DNA of 64,000 bases, from assembly GCF_030864005.1 (NCBI RefSeq), contig NZ_CP132976.1, positions 3,286,001 through 3,350,000 on the forward strand, in the 5' to 3' direction. The notes below the pieces were generated by a model that saw only the letters and a program-made list of their open reading frames with translations, was not told where the DNA came from and searched no databases. This document shows, piece after piece, positions 54,738 through 64,000 of this stretch. Each line of letters begins with the position of its first letter. Position 1 is the first letter of the stretch. The position numbers and the translations under genes are program-made. Origin of the DNA: Achromobacter seleniivolatilans. GTDB lineage: Bacteria; Pseudomonadota; Gammaproteobacteria; Burkholderiales; Burkholderiaceae_B.

Positions 54738-55643
54738 GTGCGCGCTTTCGTTTCTCGCTTATTGCTGGCCGCCGCCTCCGGCCTGTTCATCCTCCTGCCC
54801 GCCGGCGCGTCCGCGCAAAATGCGTCCGCCCAGCAGGAAATCGAATCCGCCATGAAGGCGGCGTTCGCTGCCGCGCAGCAAGGCCCGGCCGACGTAAAGC
54901 TGGGCGATCAAGCTGTCGTACGCCTGCCGCAGTCCATGTTCTTCGTGCCGCGCTTTCAGGCCGACCGGCTGATGCAAGCCTATGGAAATGGCAAGGACCC
55001 TTCCCTCTTGGGCGTAATCATGCCCAAAAGCGACGAGGAAGACTGGGTCATCACCGTCAATTTCGACAAGGCGGGTTACATCAAGGATGACGACGCCAAA
55101 AACTGGAATGTCAGCGAACTTCTGGACAGTCTGAAAGAAGGCACCGAACACTCCAACGAAGAGCGCAAAAAGCGCGGGTTCGCTGAGTTGGTCATAGATG
55201 GCTGGGTGGAAACGCCCAAGTACGACAGCAATACGCAGCGTCTGGTCTGGTCGGTAGCGGCCAAACACAAAGGCGCCGGCGCTGACGAAAACCCCACCGT
55301 CAACTACAACACCTATGCGCTGGGCCGCGACGGCTACATCACGTTGGACCTGATCACCGAGCAAAGCCTTGTGCCCAAGGACAAGACCAACGTGCTGACG
55401 CTGCTGGACAACCTGAACTACGTAGAAGGCAAACGTTACTCAGATTTTGATTCATCGACGGACAAGGTCGCCGAATACGGTCTGGCCGCCCTGGTCGCTG
55501 GCGTAGCAGCCAAGAAACTGGGCCTGTTGGCTGTCATTGCCGCCTTCCTGGCCAAGTTTGCAAAGGTGGGATTCCTGGCCGCAGCCGCGCTGGGCGGCGG
55601 AATCTGGAAGATCTTCCGCCGTAAAAAGGCTGATCCGCAGTAA
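54738..55643 (+). CDS. DUF2167 domain membrane protein
   Basis: A 301-residue protein starting at GTG 54738, with CTGGAG ten bases upstream. Signal peptide residues 1-26 end at ASA. The DUF2167 ectodomain (about 50-225) has QSMFFVPRFQADRLM and DEEDWVITVNFDKAGYIKDDDA. A C-terminal TM region covers about 245-295 (LAALVAGVAAKKLGLLAVIAAFL) and ends in a basic FRRKKADPQ. Such proteins are exported and anchored at the inner membrane; their role is unknown. The 150 bases upstream are AT-rich. Confidence 0.88.
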   Translation: MRAFVSRLLLAAASGLFILLPAGASAQNASAQQEIESAMKAAFAAAQQGPADVKLGDQAVVRLPQSMFFVPRFQADRLMQAYGNGKDPSLLGVIMPKSDEEDWVITVNFDKAGYIKDDDAKNWNVSELLDSLKEGTEHSNEERKKRGFAELVIDGWVETPKYDSNTQRLVWSVAAKHKGAGADENPTVNYNTYALGRDGYITLDLITEQSLVPKDKTNVLTLLDNLNYVEGKRYSDFDSSTDKVAEYGLAALVAGVAAKKLGLLAVIAAFLAKFAKVGFLAAAALGGGIWKIFRRKKADPQ

Positions 55644-55750
55644 ATCCAGACGCACTGCAGGGGCGGCGTGACATCACGCCACGCCGCCGTCACAACAGCG
55701 TCACGGTTTCTTCACACGCCCGTCATGGCCGAATGATTTCATTCTGAGGC

Positions 55751-56623
55751 ATGACGACAGCCCACATGGAAGCGACCGTGAACGAGATCCGCCCCGCGCA
55801 CTGGCGTGCACTCTGGATTTCCGACATACACCTGGGCACAGCCGGGTGCAAAGCGGAATTCCTGCTCGATTTCCTGGATCACAACGATTCGGACACCCTT
55901 TACCTGGTGGGCGACATTGTGGACGGCTGGCAATTGCGCAAGCATTGGCACTGGCCGCGGGCGCATAACGACGTCATCCAGCGCATCTTGCGCAAGGCGC
56001 GCAACGGCACGCGAGTCGTGTTCATCCCCGGCAATCACGACGAGTTTGCACGTGAATTTGCAGGCTACGCCTTCGGCGATATCGAAATCCTGGACGAAGA
56101 TGTGCACGTCACCGCCAAGGGTCTGCGGTTGCTCGTGCTGCATGGCGACCAGTTTGACGGTGTGATCCAGCACAGCCGCTGGCTGGCGCACCTGGGAGAC
56201 GGGCTGTATCAGCTGGCGTTGTGGACCAACCACCATTTCAACCGGCTGCGCCACCGGCTGGGCCTGCATTACTGGTCGCTGTCGCAATATTTGAAGCACA
56301 AGGTCAAGAATGCGGTGTCCTTCATTACGGACTTTGAAGAAGCCTTAGCGGGCGAGGCCCGGCGCCGTGGTCTGGATGGCGTTGTCTGCGGCCACATCCA
56401 CAAAGCCGAAATGCGCGACGTGAACGGCATTCTGTACTGCAACGACGGCGATTGGGTTGAGAGTCTTTCCGCCCTGGCCGAAACTCACGACGGCGACCTT
56501 CAATTGCTGGACTGGGCCGCCATTCAAGCCGAACGCCAGCCGGAACCCAGCCCCCGCCCGCCCCGTTCACTGTCTTTGCCCGCCCTGCCCTCCGCATTGC
56601 GCCGCCAAAGCAAACACCCGTGA
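55751..56623 (+). CDS. LpxH-like UDP-2,3-diacylglucosamine diphosphatase family
   Basis: A 290-residue calcineurin-type metallophosphoesterase of COG2908. Metal motifs are WISDIHLG (DxH), LVGDIVDGW (GDxxD), FIPGNHDEF (GNHD), LHGDQFD and CGHIHKAEM (GHxH). LpxH cleaves UDP-2,3-diacylglucosamine in lipid A synthesis. This longer subgroup, with the LKHKVKNAVSFITDFEEALAGEARRRG insert, may act on other nucleotide lipids, so it may be a paralogue. A Pro-rich tail ends the protein. The in-frame ATG at 55766 is an alternative start. Confidence 0.88.
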   Translation: MTTAHMEATVNEIRPAHWRALWISDIHLGTAGCKAEFLLDFLDHNDSDTLYLVGDIVDGWQLRKHWHWPRAHNDVIQRILRKARNGTRVVFIPGNHDEFAREFAGYAFGDIEILDEDVHVTAKGLRLLVLHGDQFDGVIQHSRWLAHLGDGLYQLALWTNHHFNRLRHRLGLHYWSLSQYLKHKVKNAVSFITDFEEALAGEARRRGLDGVVCGHIHKAEMRDVNGILYCNDGDWVESLSALAETHDGDLQLLDWAAIQAERQPEPSPRPPRSLSLPALPSALRRQSKHP

Positions 56624-56752
56624 TAACCCGTATGCGTCCCCGTTACGCAACGGGGATATTGCAGTTCACGGCCCTCTAGGTCATGCTTGCATCTGAGGCA
56701 ACGGGCGTACTGCCCCGTTCACGCTGCTGCAACATGCTTACAACATAGGGCC

Positions 56753-58654
56753 ATGAACGACCAATATCAGGCGCTCTACCAATCATTCCGCTGGCTGGTT
56801 CCCACCCAGTTCAACATCGCGGAAGCGTGCTGCCACCGCTGGGCATCCAGTAGTCCGGATGCGCGGCGCATTGCCATCTACTACGAAGATGAGTCCGGCA
56901 ACCGCGAGGTCTGGACCTACGCCCGACTGGCGGAAGCCGTCAATCAACTGGCCAACGGCCTGGTGAAAATGGGTGTGGGCCGCGGCGATCGGGTCGGTGT
57001 GGTTTTAGGGCAACGCCCGGAAACCGTCGTCGCCCATATGGCCATCTACACCGTCGGTGCGGTTGTGCTGCCGTTGTCTGCCTTGTTCGGGCCAGAGGCA
57101 CTGGAAAGCCGCCTGCGCGACTCGGAAACGCGGGTGGCGATTGTGGACCACGCGTCCAGCGCCAACTTGCTGGCGGTCAGCGACAAATGCCCCAACCTGC
57201 AACAGATCATCGGCATTGGATTCGCAGACGAGCGCGTGCTGCCCTGGCGCAGCCTGTTGGCTCGTCAGCCCAGCGAATTCAAGGCCATCCCGACCCGTTC
57301 GTCGGACCCCGCCATCCTGCTCTATACGTCTGGCACCACCGGCGCGCCCAAGGGCGCGTTGCTGCCGCACAGCGTGCTGATCGGCAACCTGCCGGGCTTT
57401 GTTGCCTCGCAAGACTGGTTCCCCAAGCCTGCCGACGTATTCTGGTCACCGGCCGACTGGGCCTGGACGGGCGGCATGATGGATGCGCTGCTGCCCACCC
57501 TGTACTTCGGGCACCCCATCGTCGGCACGCGTGGGCGCTTTTCCGTCGAACGCGCATTCGAGCTGCTTGAGCGTTACCAGGTCACAAACACATTCTTGTT
57601 TCCCACCGCGTTGAAGATGATGATGAAGGCGGTGCCGGAGCCCCGTAATCGTTATCAGCTGGCGCTGCGGTCAATCATGAGCGCCGGCGAAAGCGTGGGC
57701 GACACCGTCTTCGAATGGTGCCAATCGGCGCTGGGCGTGACCCCTAACGAGATGTTCGGCCAGACCGAAATGAACTATGTGGTGGGCAACAGCCAAAAGC
57801 GCTGGCCCGCAAAAGCCGGCAGCATGGGCCGGCCCTATCCCGGCCACCAGGTTGCCGTGCTGGACGATGCCGGCAAACCCGTCGCCGCCGGAGAAACCGG
57901 CGAGATCGCCGTCAACCGGCTGGACATCCATGGTTTTCCCGATCCGGTCATGTTCCTGGGCTATTGGCGCAACGAAGCCGCCACCCAAGCCAAGTTCAAG
58001 GGCGACTGGTGCCTGAGCGGCGACCTGGCCACATTGGATGCGGACGGCTACCTCTGGTACGCGGGCCGCGCCGACGATGTGTTCAAGTCCGCCGGATACC
58101 GCATCGGCCCCGGAGAGATTGAAAGCTGCCTGATCGGGCACCCTGCCGTGGCCAATGCGGCGGTCGTACCGAAGCCGGACGCCGAGCGCGGCGCGCTGGT
58201 CAAGGCGTATGTCGTCCTGACTCCGGAATTCGTCCATCGCGATCGCGCAGACGTAATCGAGAATCTCCAGGAACATGTGCGCGAGCGGCTGGCGCCCTAT
58301 GAGTACCCCAAGGAGATCGAGTTCGTCGACGAGTTACCCATGACGACGACCGGTAAAATCCAGCGCCGTATCCTGCGCCTGCGCGAAGAGGAACGCGCGC
58401 GGATGCCCGCGCCGGTGCTTGCTACGCCTTCGGCTGCGCCCCATTCGGCCGCAGAACCCCTGGCGGCAGCACCTGCGATGGCAACACCTGTGGTTGCAGC
58501 TCCCGTAGCGGCCCCGGCCCCTTCCGTTGCACAGCCAGCCGGGCAGCCGTTGACGACGCCGGCACCAGCCGCGCCGTTAGCCGCCACTGCCCCCGCAACG
58601 CCCGCGGACGTTGAACCGGCCCCTAGCGGCCATGAGAAGCAATCGGAGACCTAG
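56753..58654 (+). CDS. Acyl-CoA synthetase (AMP-binding) with Pro/Ala tail
   Basis: A 633-residue adenylate-forming enzyme starting MNDQYQALYQSFRWLVPTQ. The AMP motif is LLYTSGTTGAPKGALLPH and EMFGQTEMNY is the second signature. GDLATLDADGYLWYAGRADDVFKSAGYRIGPGEIE follows, and the catalytic Lys is in TTTGKIQRRILR. This is the medium-chain/AcsA-like group. After the catalytic end (about residue 547) there is an 85-residue Ala/Pro/Thr-rich tail. The start is set by MNDQY; upstream open codons are unlike the family. The gamma carbonic anhydrase gene follows three bases after the stop. Confidence 0.92.
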   Translation: MNDQYQALYQSFRWLVPTQFNIAEACCHRWASSSPDARRIAIYYEDESGNREVWTYARLAEAVNQLANGLVKMGVGRGDRVGVVLGQRPETVVAHMAIYTVGAVVLPLSALFGPEALESRLRDSETRVAIVDHASSANLLAVSDKCPNLQQIIGIGFADERVLPWRSLLARQPSEFKAIPTRSSDPAILLYTSGTTGAPKGALLPHSVLIGNLPGFVASQDWFPKPADVFWSPADWAWTGGMMDALLPTLYFGHPIVGTRGRFSVERAFELLERYQVTNTFLFPTALKMMMKAVPEPRNRYQLALRSIMSAGESVGDTVFEWCQSALGVTPNEMFGQTEMNYVVGNSQKRWPAKAGSMGRPYPGHQVAVLDDAGKPVAAGETGEIAVNRLDIHGFPDPVMFLGYWRNEAATQAKFKGDWCLSGDLATLDADGYLWYAGRADDVFKSAGYRIGPGEIESCLIGHPAVANAAVVPKPDAERGALVKAYVVLTPEFVHRDRADVIENLQEHVRERLAPYEYPKEIEFVDELPMTTTGKIQRRILRLREEERARMPAPVLATPSAAPHSAAEPLAAAPAMATPVVAAPVAAPAPSVAQPAGQPLTTPAPAAPLAATAPATPADVEPAPSGHEKQSET

Positions 58655-58657
58655 GCA

Positions 58658-59179
58658 ATGCCCATTTATCAGCTGGACGACCTGATTCCGCGTATCGACC
58701 CCGCGGCCTATGTCGCGGACAGTGCCGACATCATCGGCAACGTCACGCTCGAATCCGGCGTCAGCATCTGGTCCCATGTGTCGATCCGGGGTGACAACGA
58801 CGCCATCCTGATCCGCCACGGCACCAATATTCAGGAATCCAGCGTGCTGCATGTGGACTCGGGCTGTCCCATGACCATCGGCCCCAACGTAACGATCGGC
58901 CATCAGGCCATGTTGCACGGCTGTACCATCCATGAAGGCGCTCTGGTGGGCATGCAGGCCATCGTCCTGAACAATGCCGTTATTGGCCGCAACTGCCTGA
59001 TTGGCGCGGGCGCGATCATTCCCGAAGACCGCATCATTCCCGACAATTCCCTGGTTATCGGCATAGGCAAGATCGTCCGCGAACTCTCGGACGAGGAAAT
59101 CGCCAATCTGCACAAGAACACCGCCCATTACGTGGCGCGGGGCCAACACTACAAGACGGCGCTGAAACGGCTTGCCTGA
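58658..59179 (+). CDS. Gamma carbonic anhydrase family protein
   Basis: A 173-residue left-handed beta-helix (hexapeptide repeat) protein. YVADSADIIGNVTLESGVSIW and SIRGDNDAILIRHGTNIQ are followed by zinc-ligand His positions in VLHVDSGCPMTIGPN, VTIGHQAMLHGCTI. The C-terminal helix is HKNTAHYVARGQHY. These fit YrdA/CaiE-like gamma-CA. It is coupled to the acyl-CoA synthetase gene by a three-base gap, which hints at a linked role in carboxylate metabolism. Confidence 0.92.
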   Translation: MPIYQLDDLIPRIDPAAYVADSADIIGNVTLESGVSIWSHVSIRGDNDAILIRHGTNIQESSVLHVDSGCPMTIGPNVTIGHQAMLHGCTIHEGALVGMQAIVLNNAVIGRNCLIGAGAIIPEDRIIPDNSLVIGIGKIVRELSDEEIANLHKNTAHYVARGQHYKTALKRLA

Positions 59180-59200
59180 ACACCCCCGGGAAGCGCCCAA

Positions 59201-59219
59201 CCCCTGCTGCCAGCAGGGG
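59201..59219 (+). terminator. Hairpin after gamma-CA gene
   Basis: CCCCTGCT-GCC-AGCAGGGG is a perfect 8-bp stem without a T-run, 21 bp past the stop. Likely 3' end of the operon. Confidence 0.5.
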
Positions 59220-59251
59220 GAATCGGGCTTCTGATCGGCTAACATTCCGCT

Positions 59252-60181
59252 ATGACCGATCAGCTAAAAAAATACCTCACCGAAGACCGCAGTGTCCGCA
59301 TCCAGGCCGTGCGCCTGGAGACGACCTGGAAGGCCGTCCAGGCCAATCACGACTATCCGCCCGCCATCACCCATTTGCTGGGTGAGCTCGTAGCGGCGTC
59401 CACCCTGCTTGCCGCCAACATCAAGTTTGAAGGCTCGCTGGTGCTCCAGATTCAGGGCGACGGCCCTATCGCCCTGCTGGTGGTGGAATGCCGCTCAGAC
59501 CTGAGCCTGCGCGCCACCGTCAAGGTGCGCGAAGGCCACGAAGTGCCCACCGACGGCAATATGCAAAGCCTGCTGAACCCGGGCGGCAATGGCCGTTTTA
59601 TCGTCGTACTGGATCCGCAGCGCAAACTGCCCGGCCAGCAGGCGTACCAGGGCATTGTCCCGCTGGAAGGCGACACGGTGGCCGAGGCCTTGCAGCACTA
59701 CATGAAGGCCTCTGAACAGCTGGATACCCGCCTGTGGCTCGCCGCCGACGCGGATCGTGCCGTGGGCATGCTGATCCAGCGCCTGCCGTTCCACGGCGGC
59801 TCGGACGCGCCGTTGCTCACGGAACAGGCCGCCACCGAAACCTGGGACCGCACGAATGCGCTGGCCAGCACGCTCAAACGCGACGAGCTGCTGGACACCG
59901 ATGTCGACACCCTCATCCACCGCCTGTTCTGGGAAGACACCCTGATGGGCTTCGATCCTGTGTCGGTGCGCTGGCATTGCCCTTGCACCCGCGACCGCGT
60001 TGCCAGCATGCTGCGTTCGCTGGGCGAGACAGAGGTCGACAGCATTCTGGCCGAACGCGGCCAGGTAGATGTTGCCTGCGATTTCTGCGGCAAGCCCTAC
60101 ACGTTTGATTCCGTTGACTGCGCTGCGCTGTTCACGCCGAATCAGCCGCCGCCTGACGACGCGCCCCCGACCGTACACTGA
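59252..60181 (+). CDS. hslO: Hsp33 redox-regulated chaperone
   Basis: A 309-residue protein. The N-terminal Hsp33 core has DRSVRIQAVRLETTWKAVQANHDYPPAIT and LLVVECRSDLSLRATV. The C-terminal redox switch has four zinc cysteines (WHCPCTRDR and ACDFCGKPY). Oxidative stress releases zinc and turns it into a holdase. Length fits the family. Confidence 0.96.
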   Translation: MTDQLKKYLTEDRSVRIQAVRLETTWKAVQANHDYPPAITHLLGELVAASTLLAANIKFEGSLVLQIQGDGPIALLVVECRSDLSLRATVKVREGHEVPTDGNMQSLLNPGGNGRFIVVLDPQRKLPGQQAYQGIVPLEGDTVAEALQHYMKASEQLDTRLWLAADADRAVGMLIQRLPFHGGSDAPLLTEQAATETWDRTNALASTLKRDELLDTDVDTLIHRLFWEDTLMGFDPVSVRWHCPCTRDRVASMLRSLGETEVDSILAERGQVDVACDFCGKPYTFDSVDCAALFTPNQPPPDDAPPTVH

Positions 60182-60188
60182 TCCCCTT

Positions 60189-60215
60189 GCGTCCCCCAAC
60201 AAGAAGGGACGCTTT
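60189..60215 (+). terminator. hslO terminator
   Basis: GCGTCCC (60189-60195) pairs with GGGACGC (60206-60212), followed by TTT. It starts eight bases past the hslO stop and overlaps the open frame of the next gene, which supports the later start for that gene. Confidence 0.7.
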
Positions 60216-60249
60216 CATCACTTCGGATTGTCCGTATCGACAGGCGGTC

Positions 60250-61005
60250 ATGCCCGCGCCACACTGCGCAGCCATGACCGCCTTTTTCTTTGCCTATTCC
60301 CGGCAGCGGGGCGCCGCTGCCATCGAGTTCTCCGTCGCGGCCGCCATGCTGCTATTGCTGGGCCTGCTGGCAACAGAGGCCGCCCGCTGGCAGGCGGTGC
60401 GCCAGTTGGCGCATCTGGCGCTGATGGAGGCCGGCCGGGCCGGCGCCACCGCGTACGGCAATCCCATCCGTATACGCGAGGCATTTTTGCAGGGGTTGCT
60501 ACCGCTGCATGCTGGTGCGCAGGGCATCAATGGAGCCCGCCAGCGCCTGAACAACTCGCAAGAGGCATTGGCCGATTTGACCGGCCTGCATCCGTGGCGG
60601 ATTGAAGTACTGCAGCCCGATGAACGCGCCTTTCGCGAACATACCCGTCCCGGATTAAGCGTGGCCGTAGCGCCTGGCTTGCGCGTGATCGACAACGATT
60701 ACCAAGATCTGCAACACGCGCGGCGGCCTGCAGATCCTGACGGCCGCCGCATCTTTGACGCCAACACGCTGAAACTTCGGTTGACCTATATGCACAAACC
60801 TTTGCTGCCGCCGCTGCGGGCCTTGCTGGCGCTGCTGGGCCGGCACGATGCCAGCTACGGGGGCCGAGCGATGGCCTCGGGTTTGCTACCCATTCAGATA
60901 GAGCTGGAAACAGAGATGCATAGCCACCCCGCCGATTGGGCGCGCAAGACGCCACAGCCGGCTGGCATCGTTTATGGTGAATGCCGGAAGGTTCGGTGTG
61001 GGTAA
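60250..61005 (+). CDS. TadE-like pilus-assembly family protein
   Basis: A protein of about 251 residues. RQRGAAAIEFSVAAAMLLLLGLLATEAARW has the TadE/pilin-like pattern: basic, then G-A-A-A-I-E-F, then a 20-residue TM helix. The rest is an extracytoplasmic domain. No tad operon, pilin or prepilin peptidase gene is near. Start is uncertain: 60250 or 60274 are possible, and 60187 lies inside the hslO terminator. It may be an orphan pseudopilin-like protein. Confidence 0.72.
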   Translation: MPAPHCAAMTAFFFAYSRQRGAAAIEFSVAAAMLLLLGLLATEAARWQAVRQLAHLALMEAGRAGATAYGNPIRIREAFLQGLLPLHAGAQGINGARQRLNNSQEALADLTGLHPWRIEVLQPDERAFREHTRPGLSVAVAPGLRVIDNDYQDLQHARRPADPDGRRIFDANTLKLRLTYMHKPLLPPLRALLALLGRHDASYGGRAMASGLLPIQIELETEMHSHPADWARKTPQPAGIVYGECRKVRCG

Positions 61006-61020
61006 TGCTGCAAGAAGACA

Positions 61021-61040
61021 GCGGGGCGCAATGCGCCCGC
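61021..61040. terminator. Terminator-like hairpin between TadE-like gene and ftsB
   Basis: GCGGGGCGCAATGCGCCCGC is an inverted repeat (GGGCGC/GCGCCC core) between two convergent genes. On the ftsB side it is followed by TGTCTTCTTG. Confidence 0.5.
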
Positions 61041-61056
61041 CGATCAGCAACCCGGC

Positions 61057-61500
61057 TTAGTGCCGGGTCGTTGAGCCGCTCGCAGGGGTAGCGGGCTTGG
61101 GCGCTGCGGGTGCGGCCGCCCGGGTGGCCGGGGGCTTGGCGGCCGGGGCGCTTGCACGTGCTGGCGTTGCCGGCCGGGTTGCGGCGGCATCGGTAGCAAG
61201 CGTTGCGGCATTGGCGGGCGGTTGGGTATTTTGCGGCAAGATATGCACAAACACTTCACCGTCACGCATCATGCCCAGCTCGCCGCGCGCGCGTTCCTCA
61301 ATGGCGCCAGAACCGCCTTCAAGGTCTCGCACTTCCGCTTCCAGAGCAGCATTGCGCGCGCGCAGGCCTTCGTTGGTCTCGCGCTGCTCGGCCACTTGGC
61401 GTTGCAAATCCCAGACCTTGAACCAGCCGCCCTTACCCAGCCACAGCGGGTATTGGATCAAGCCTACCAGCACGAACAGCACCAGGAACAACAGGCGCAT
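61057..61500 (-). CDS. ftsB: Cell division protein FtsB
   Basis: A 147-residue bitopic protein. A TM helix is at residues 2-20 ([20 protein letters not shown]), followed by a coiled coil at about 32-65 ([31 protein letters not shown]) and the FtsB motif [16 protein letters not shown]. It forms the FtsQLB complex in the divisome. Residues 95-147 are an Ala/Pro/Thr-rich tail longer than in the enterobacterial protein. It follows eno by 71 bp, the standard betaproteobacterial order. Confidence 0.93.
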   Translation of the reverse strand: MRLLFLVLFVLVGLIQYPLWLGKGGWFKVWDLQRQVAEQRETNEGLRARNAALEAEVRDLEGGSGAIEERARGELGMMRDGEVFVHILPQNTQPPANAATLATDAAATRPATPARASAPAAKPPATRAAAPAAPKPATPASGSTTRH

Positions 61501-61571
61501 ACGCGGGAACCCTCAAAGCAGTCGTGGCTTGGAGGCGGCTGCGGCGTAACACGCTACAGCCGCGCATCTCA

Positions 61572-63143
<1,572 letters not shown>

Positions 63144-63147
<4 letters not shown>

Positions 63148-63365
63148 GGGGTTCCTTCAGAGCAGTTGCGTTGGTTGGTATCGAATGCCAGATACATAGA
63201 TCCAGATACGTCAACGCCGCCAGTGTCGCGCAAAGCGGCCTGGCGACGCATATCCGATGCTAATTGGTTGTATCCGAAAGAAGCGCCGCCGTATAGGGCG
63301 GCGCTAAGGCAACGGCCTGCGGCCCCGAGGATCCGATGACGGAGCTCGAGACCGCAGAAGCGCAT
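63144..63365 (-). pseudogene. kdsA: kdsA remnant (internal deletion)
   Basis: A 73-codon frame. It starts at an ATG that overlaps the pyrG stop (TAATG) and ends in an ATGA overlap with DUF1330, so it keeps the translational coupling of an operon gene. The N-terminus MRFCGLEL resembles the KdsA start. Residues 27-47 (GASFGYNQLASDMRRQAALR) match the KdsA core segment G-x-SFGYN-x-L-x-SDMR. KdsA (Kdo-8-phosphate synthase) is normally about 280 residues, so roughly three quarters is lost. A perfect 9-bp hairpin (63282-63305) lies at the apparent junction. It cannot be an active enzyme. KdsA is normally essential for LPS, so another copy should exist elsewhere. The alternative is a short expressed peptide. 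Confidence 0.7.
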
Positions 63366-64000
63366 TACGCGTCCTGACCGCGGCGAGACTTCTGCTCGAT
63401 GGCGGCGCGGATATAGCTGGAGAACAACGGGTGGCCATCACGCGGCGTGGAAGTGAACTCCGGGTGGAACTGGACGCCCACAAACCACGGGTGGTCAGGC
63501 AATTCCATCATTTCCGGCAGGTTCTCGCTAGGCGTGCGGGCGCTGATCACCATGCCAGCCTCTTCCAGGCGCGGCACGTAGACGTTGTTGACCTCGTAGC
63601 GGTGACGGTGACGCTCGTTCACTTCGTCGCCATAGATGGTCTGCGCACGGGTGCCGGCCTTGATTGGCACACGTTGCGCGCCCTTGCGCATGGTGCCGCC
63701 CAGGTCGGACGAGTTGTCGCGCTTTTCGACCTTGCCTTCGCGGTCCATCCACTCGGTGATCAATGCCACCACGGGGTGCGGTGCCGACGGATCGAATTCC
63801 GTGCTGTTGGCGCCGCCCAGACCCGCGACGTGGCGCGCGAACTCGATGACAGCCAGTTGCATACCCAGGCAGATGCCCAGATACGGCACGCCGTTTTCAC
63901 GGGCGTAGCGGATGGCGGCAATCTTGCCTTCGGTGCCACGCTTGCCAAAGCCGCCAGGCACCAGAATGGCGTCCAGGTGCTTCAACTGATCGGTGCCACG
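63365..64000 (-). CDS. pyrG: CTP synthase, 5' end outside window
   Basis: The last 211 codons plus stop of PyrG; the frame is open to the window edge. This is the glutamine amidotransferase domain, with [18 protein letters not shown], the catalytic Cys in [19 protein letters not shown], and the HPE triad members in [26 protein letters not shown] is typical. The enzyme aminates UTP to CTP. It is the first visible gene of pyrG-(kdsA remnant)-DUF1330-eno-ftsB. Confidence 0.97.
   Translation of the reverse strand, partial: RGTDQLKHLDAILVPGGFGKRGTEGKIAAIRYARENGVPYLGICLGMQLAVIEFARHVAGLGGANSTEFDPSAPHPVVALITEWMDREGKVEKRDNSSDLGGTMRKGAQRVPIKAGTRAQTIYGDEVNERHRHRYEVNNVYVPRLEEAGMVISARTPSENLPEMMELPDHPWFVGVQFHPEFTSTPRDGHPLFSSYIRAAIEQKSRRGQDA

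Noticed and set aside
63329..63350. Adjacent BamHI, SacI and XhoI recognition sites inside the kdsA remnant, as if an engineered deletion
   Set aside because: GGATCC, GAGCTC and CTCGAG can occur by chance in GC-rich DNA. No vector or marker sequence is present, and the flanking genes are intact.

Overview
The window is high-GC, gene-dense proteobacterial chromosome. Gene content and order point to a betaproteobacterium of the Alcaligenaceae (Achromobacter/Bordetella type): sdhCDAB-sdhE-gltA with a UTRA-type GntR regulator next to mdh and prpBCD, odhA-odhB-lpdA-zapE, and pyrG-(kdsA site)-DUF1330-eno-ftsB. This placement is inferred from gene families and synteny, not from any search. I see no rRNA, tRNA, CRISPR array, insertion sequence, integrase or phage gene. 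Most of the region is core metabolism with accessory catabolic and iron-uptake blocks between.

Layout. 1-2150: Fur-type operon DUF4198-DUF3649-PepSY on the minus strand, cut by the window edge. 2300-9000: plus-strand catabolic/transport cluster with a DapA-family lyase, a two-cysteine 4-hydroxyproline-epimerase-type enzyme, an inositol-monophosphatase-family phosphatase and a three-gene ABC importer of the FbpABC/AfuABC/PhnSTU class. 9086-13231: TonB-dependent receptor, FecR and FecI-type sigma factor under a good Fur box. 13279-20207: zapE, lpdA, odhB, odhA. 20536-22217: divergent acdR/acdS (ACC deaminase). 22314-26332: allantoin-degradation operon (PuuE-type allantoinase, UraD-AllC fusion, M20 hydrolase) behind two adjacent palindromes. 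26400-34587: OPT transporter, stand-alone AceE-type E1, malic enzyme, DUF2214. 34602-39542: LysR, MipA/OmpV, an OmpR/QseC-type two-component pair and an unknown membrane protein. 39674-50949: TCA and methylcitrate block. 51049-61005: HemJ, a THUMP methyltransferase with a long disordered N-terminus, a 62-residue protein of unknown function, RDD, DUF2167, an LpxH-like enzyme, an acyl-CoA synthetase, gamma carbonic anhydrase, Hsp33 and a TadE-like protein. 61057-64000: ftsB, eno, DUF1330, a kdsA remnant and the pyrG 3' end.

How the genes work together. Three enzyme sets feed the TCA cycle and are controlled locally: the oxoglutarate dehydrogenase complex, succinate dehydrogenase with citrate synthase, and malate dehydrogenase with the methylcitrate cycle that converts propionyl-CoA to pyruvate and succinate. 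Accessory blocks supply nitrogen and carbon (ACC, allantoin, possibly hydroxyproline-like or organophosphate compounds) and iron.

The most unusual observations are: a 73-codon remnant of kdsA exactly where the intact gene is expected, with a hairpin at the apparent deletion junction; a UraD-AllC fusion whose UraD half appears to lack its catalytic histidine; an M20 hydrolase lacking two canonical metal-ligand positions; an importer/phosphatase/epimerase/lyase cluster with no obvious named pathway; and a strongly promoted 62-residue protein followed by three hairpins.
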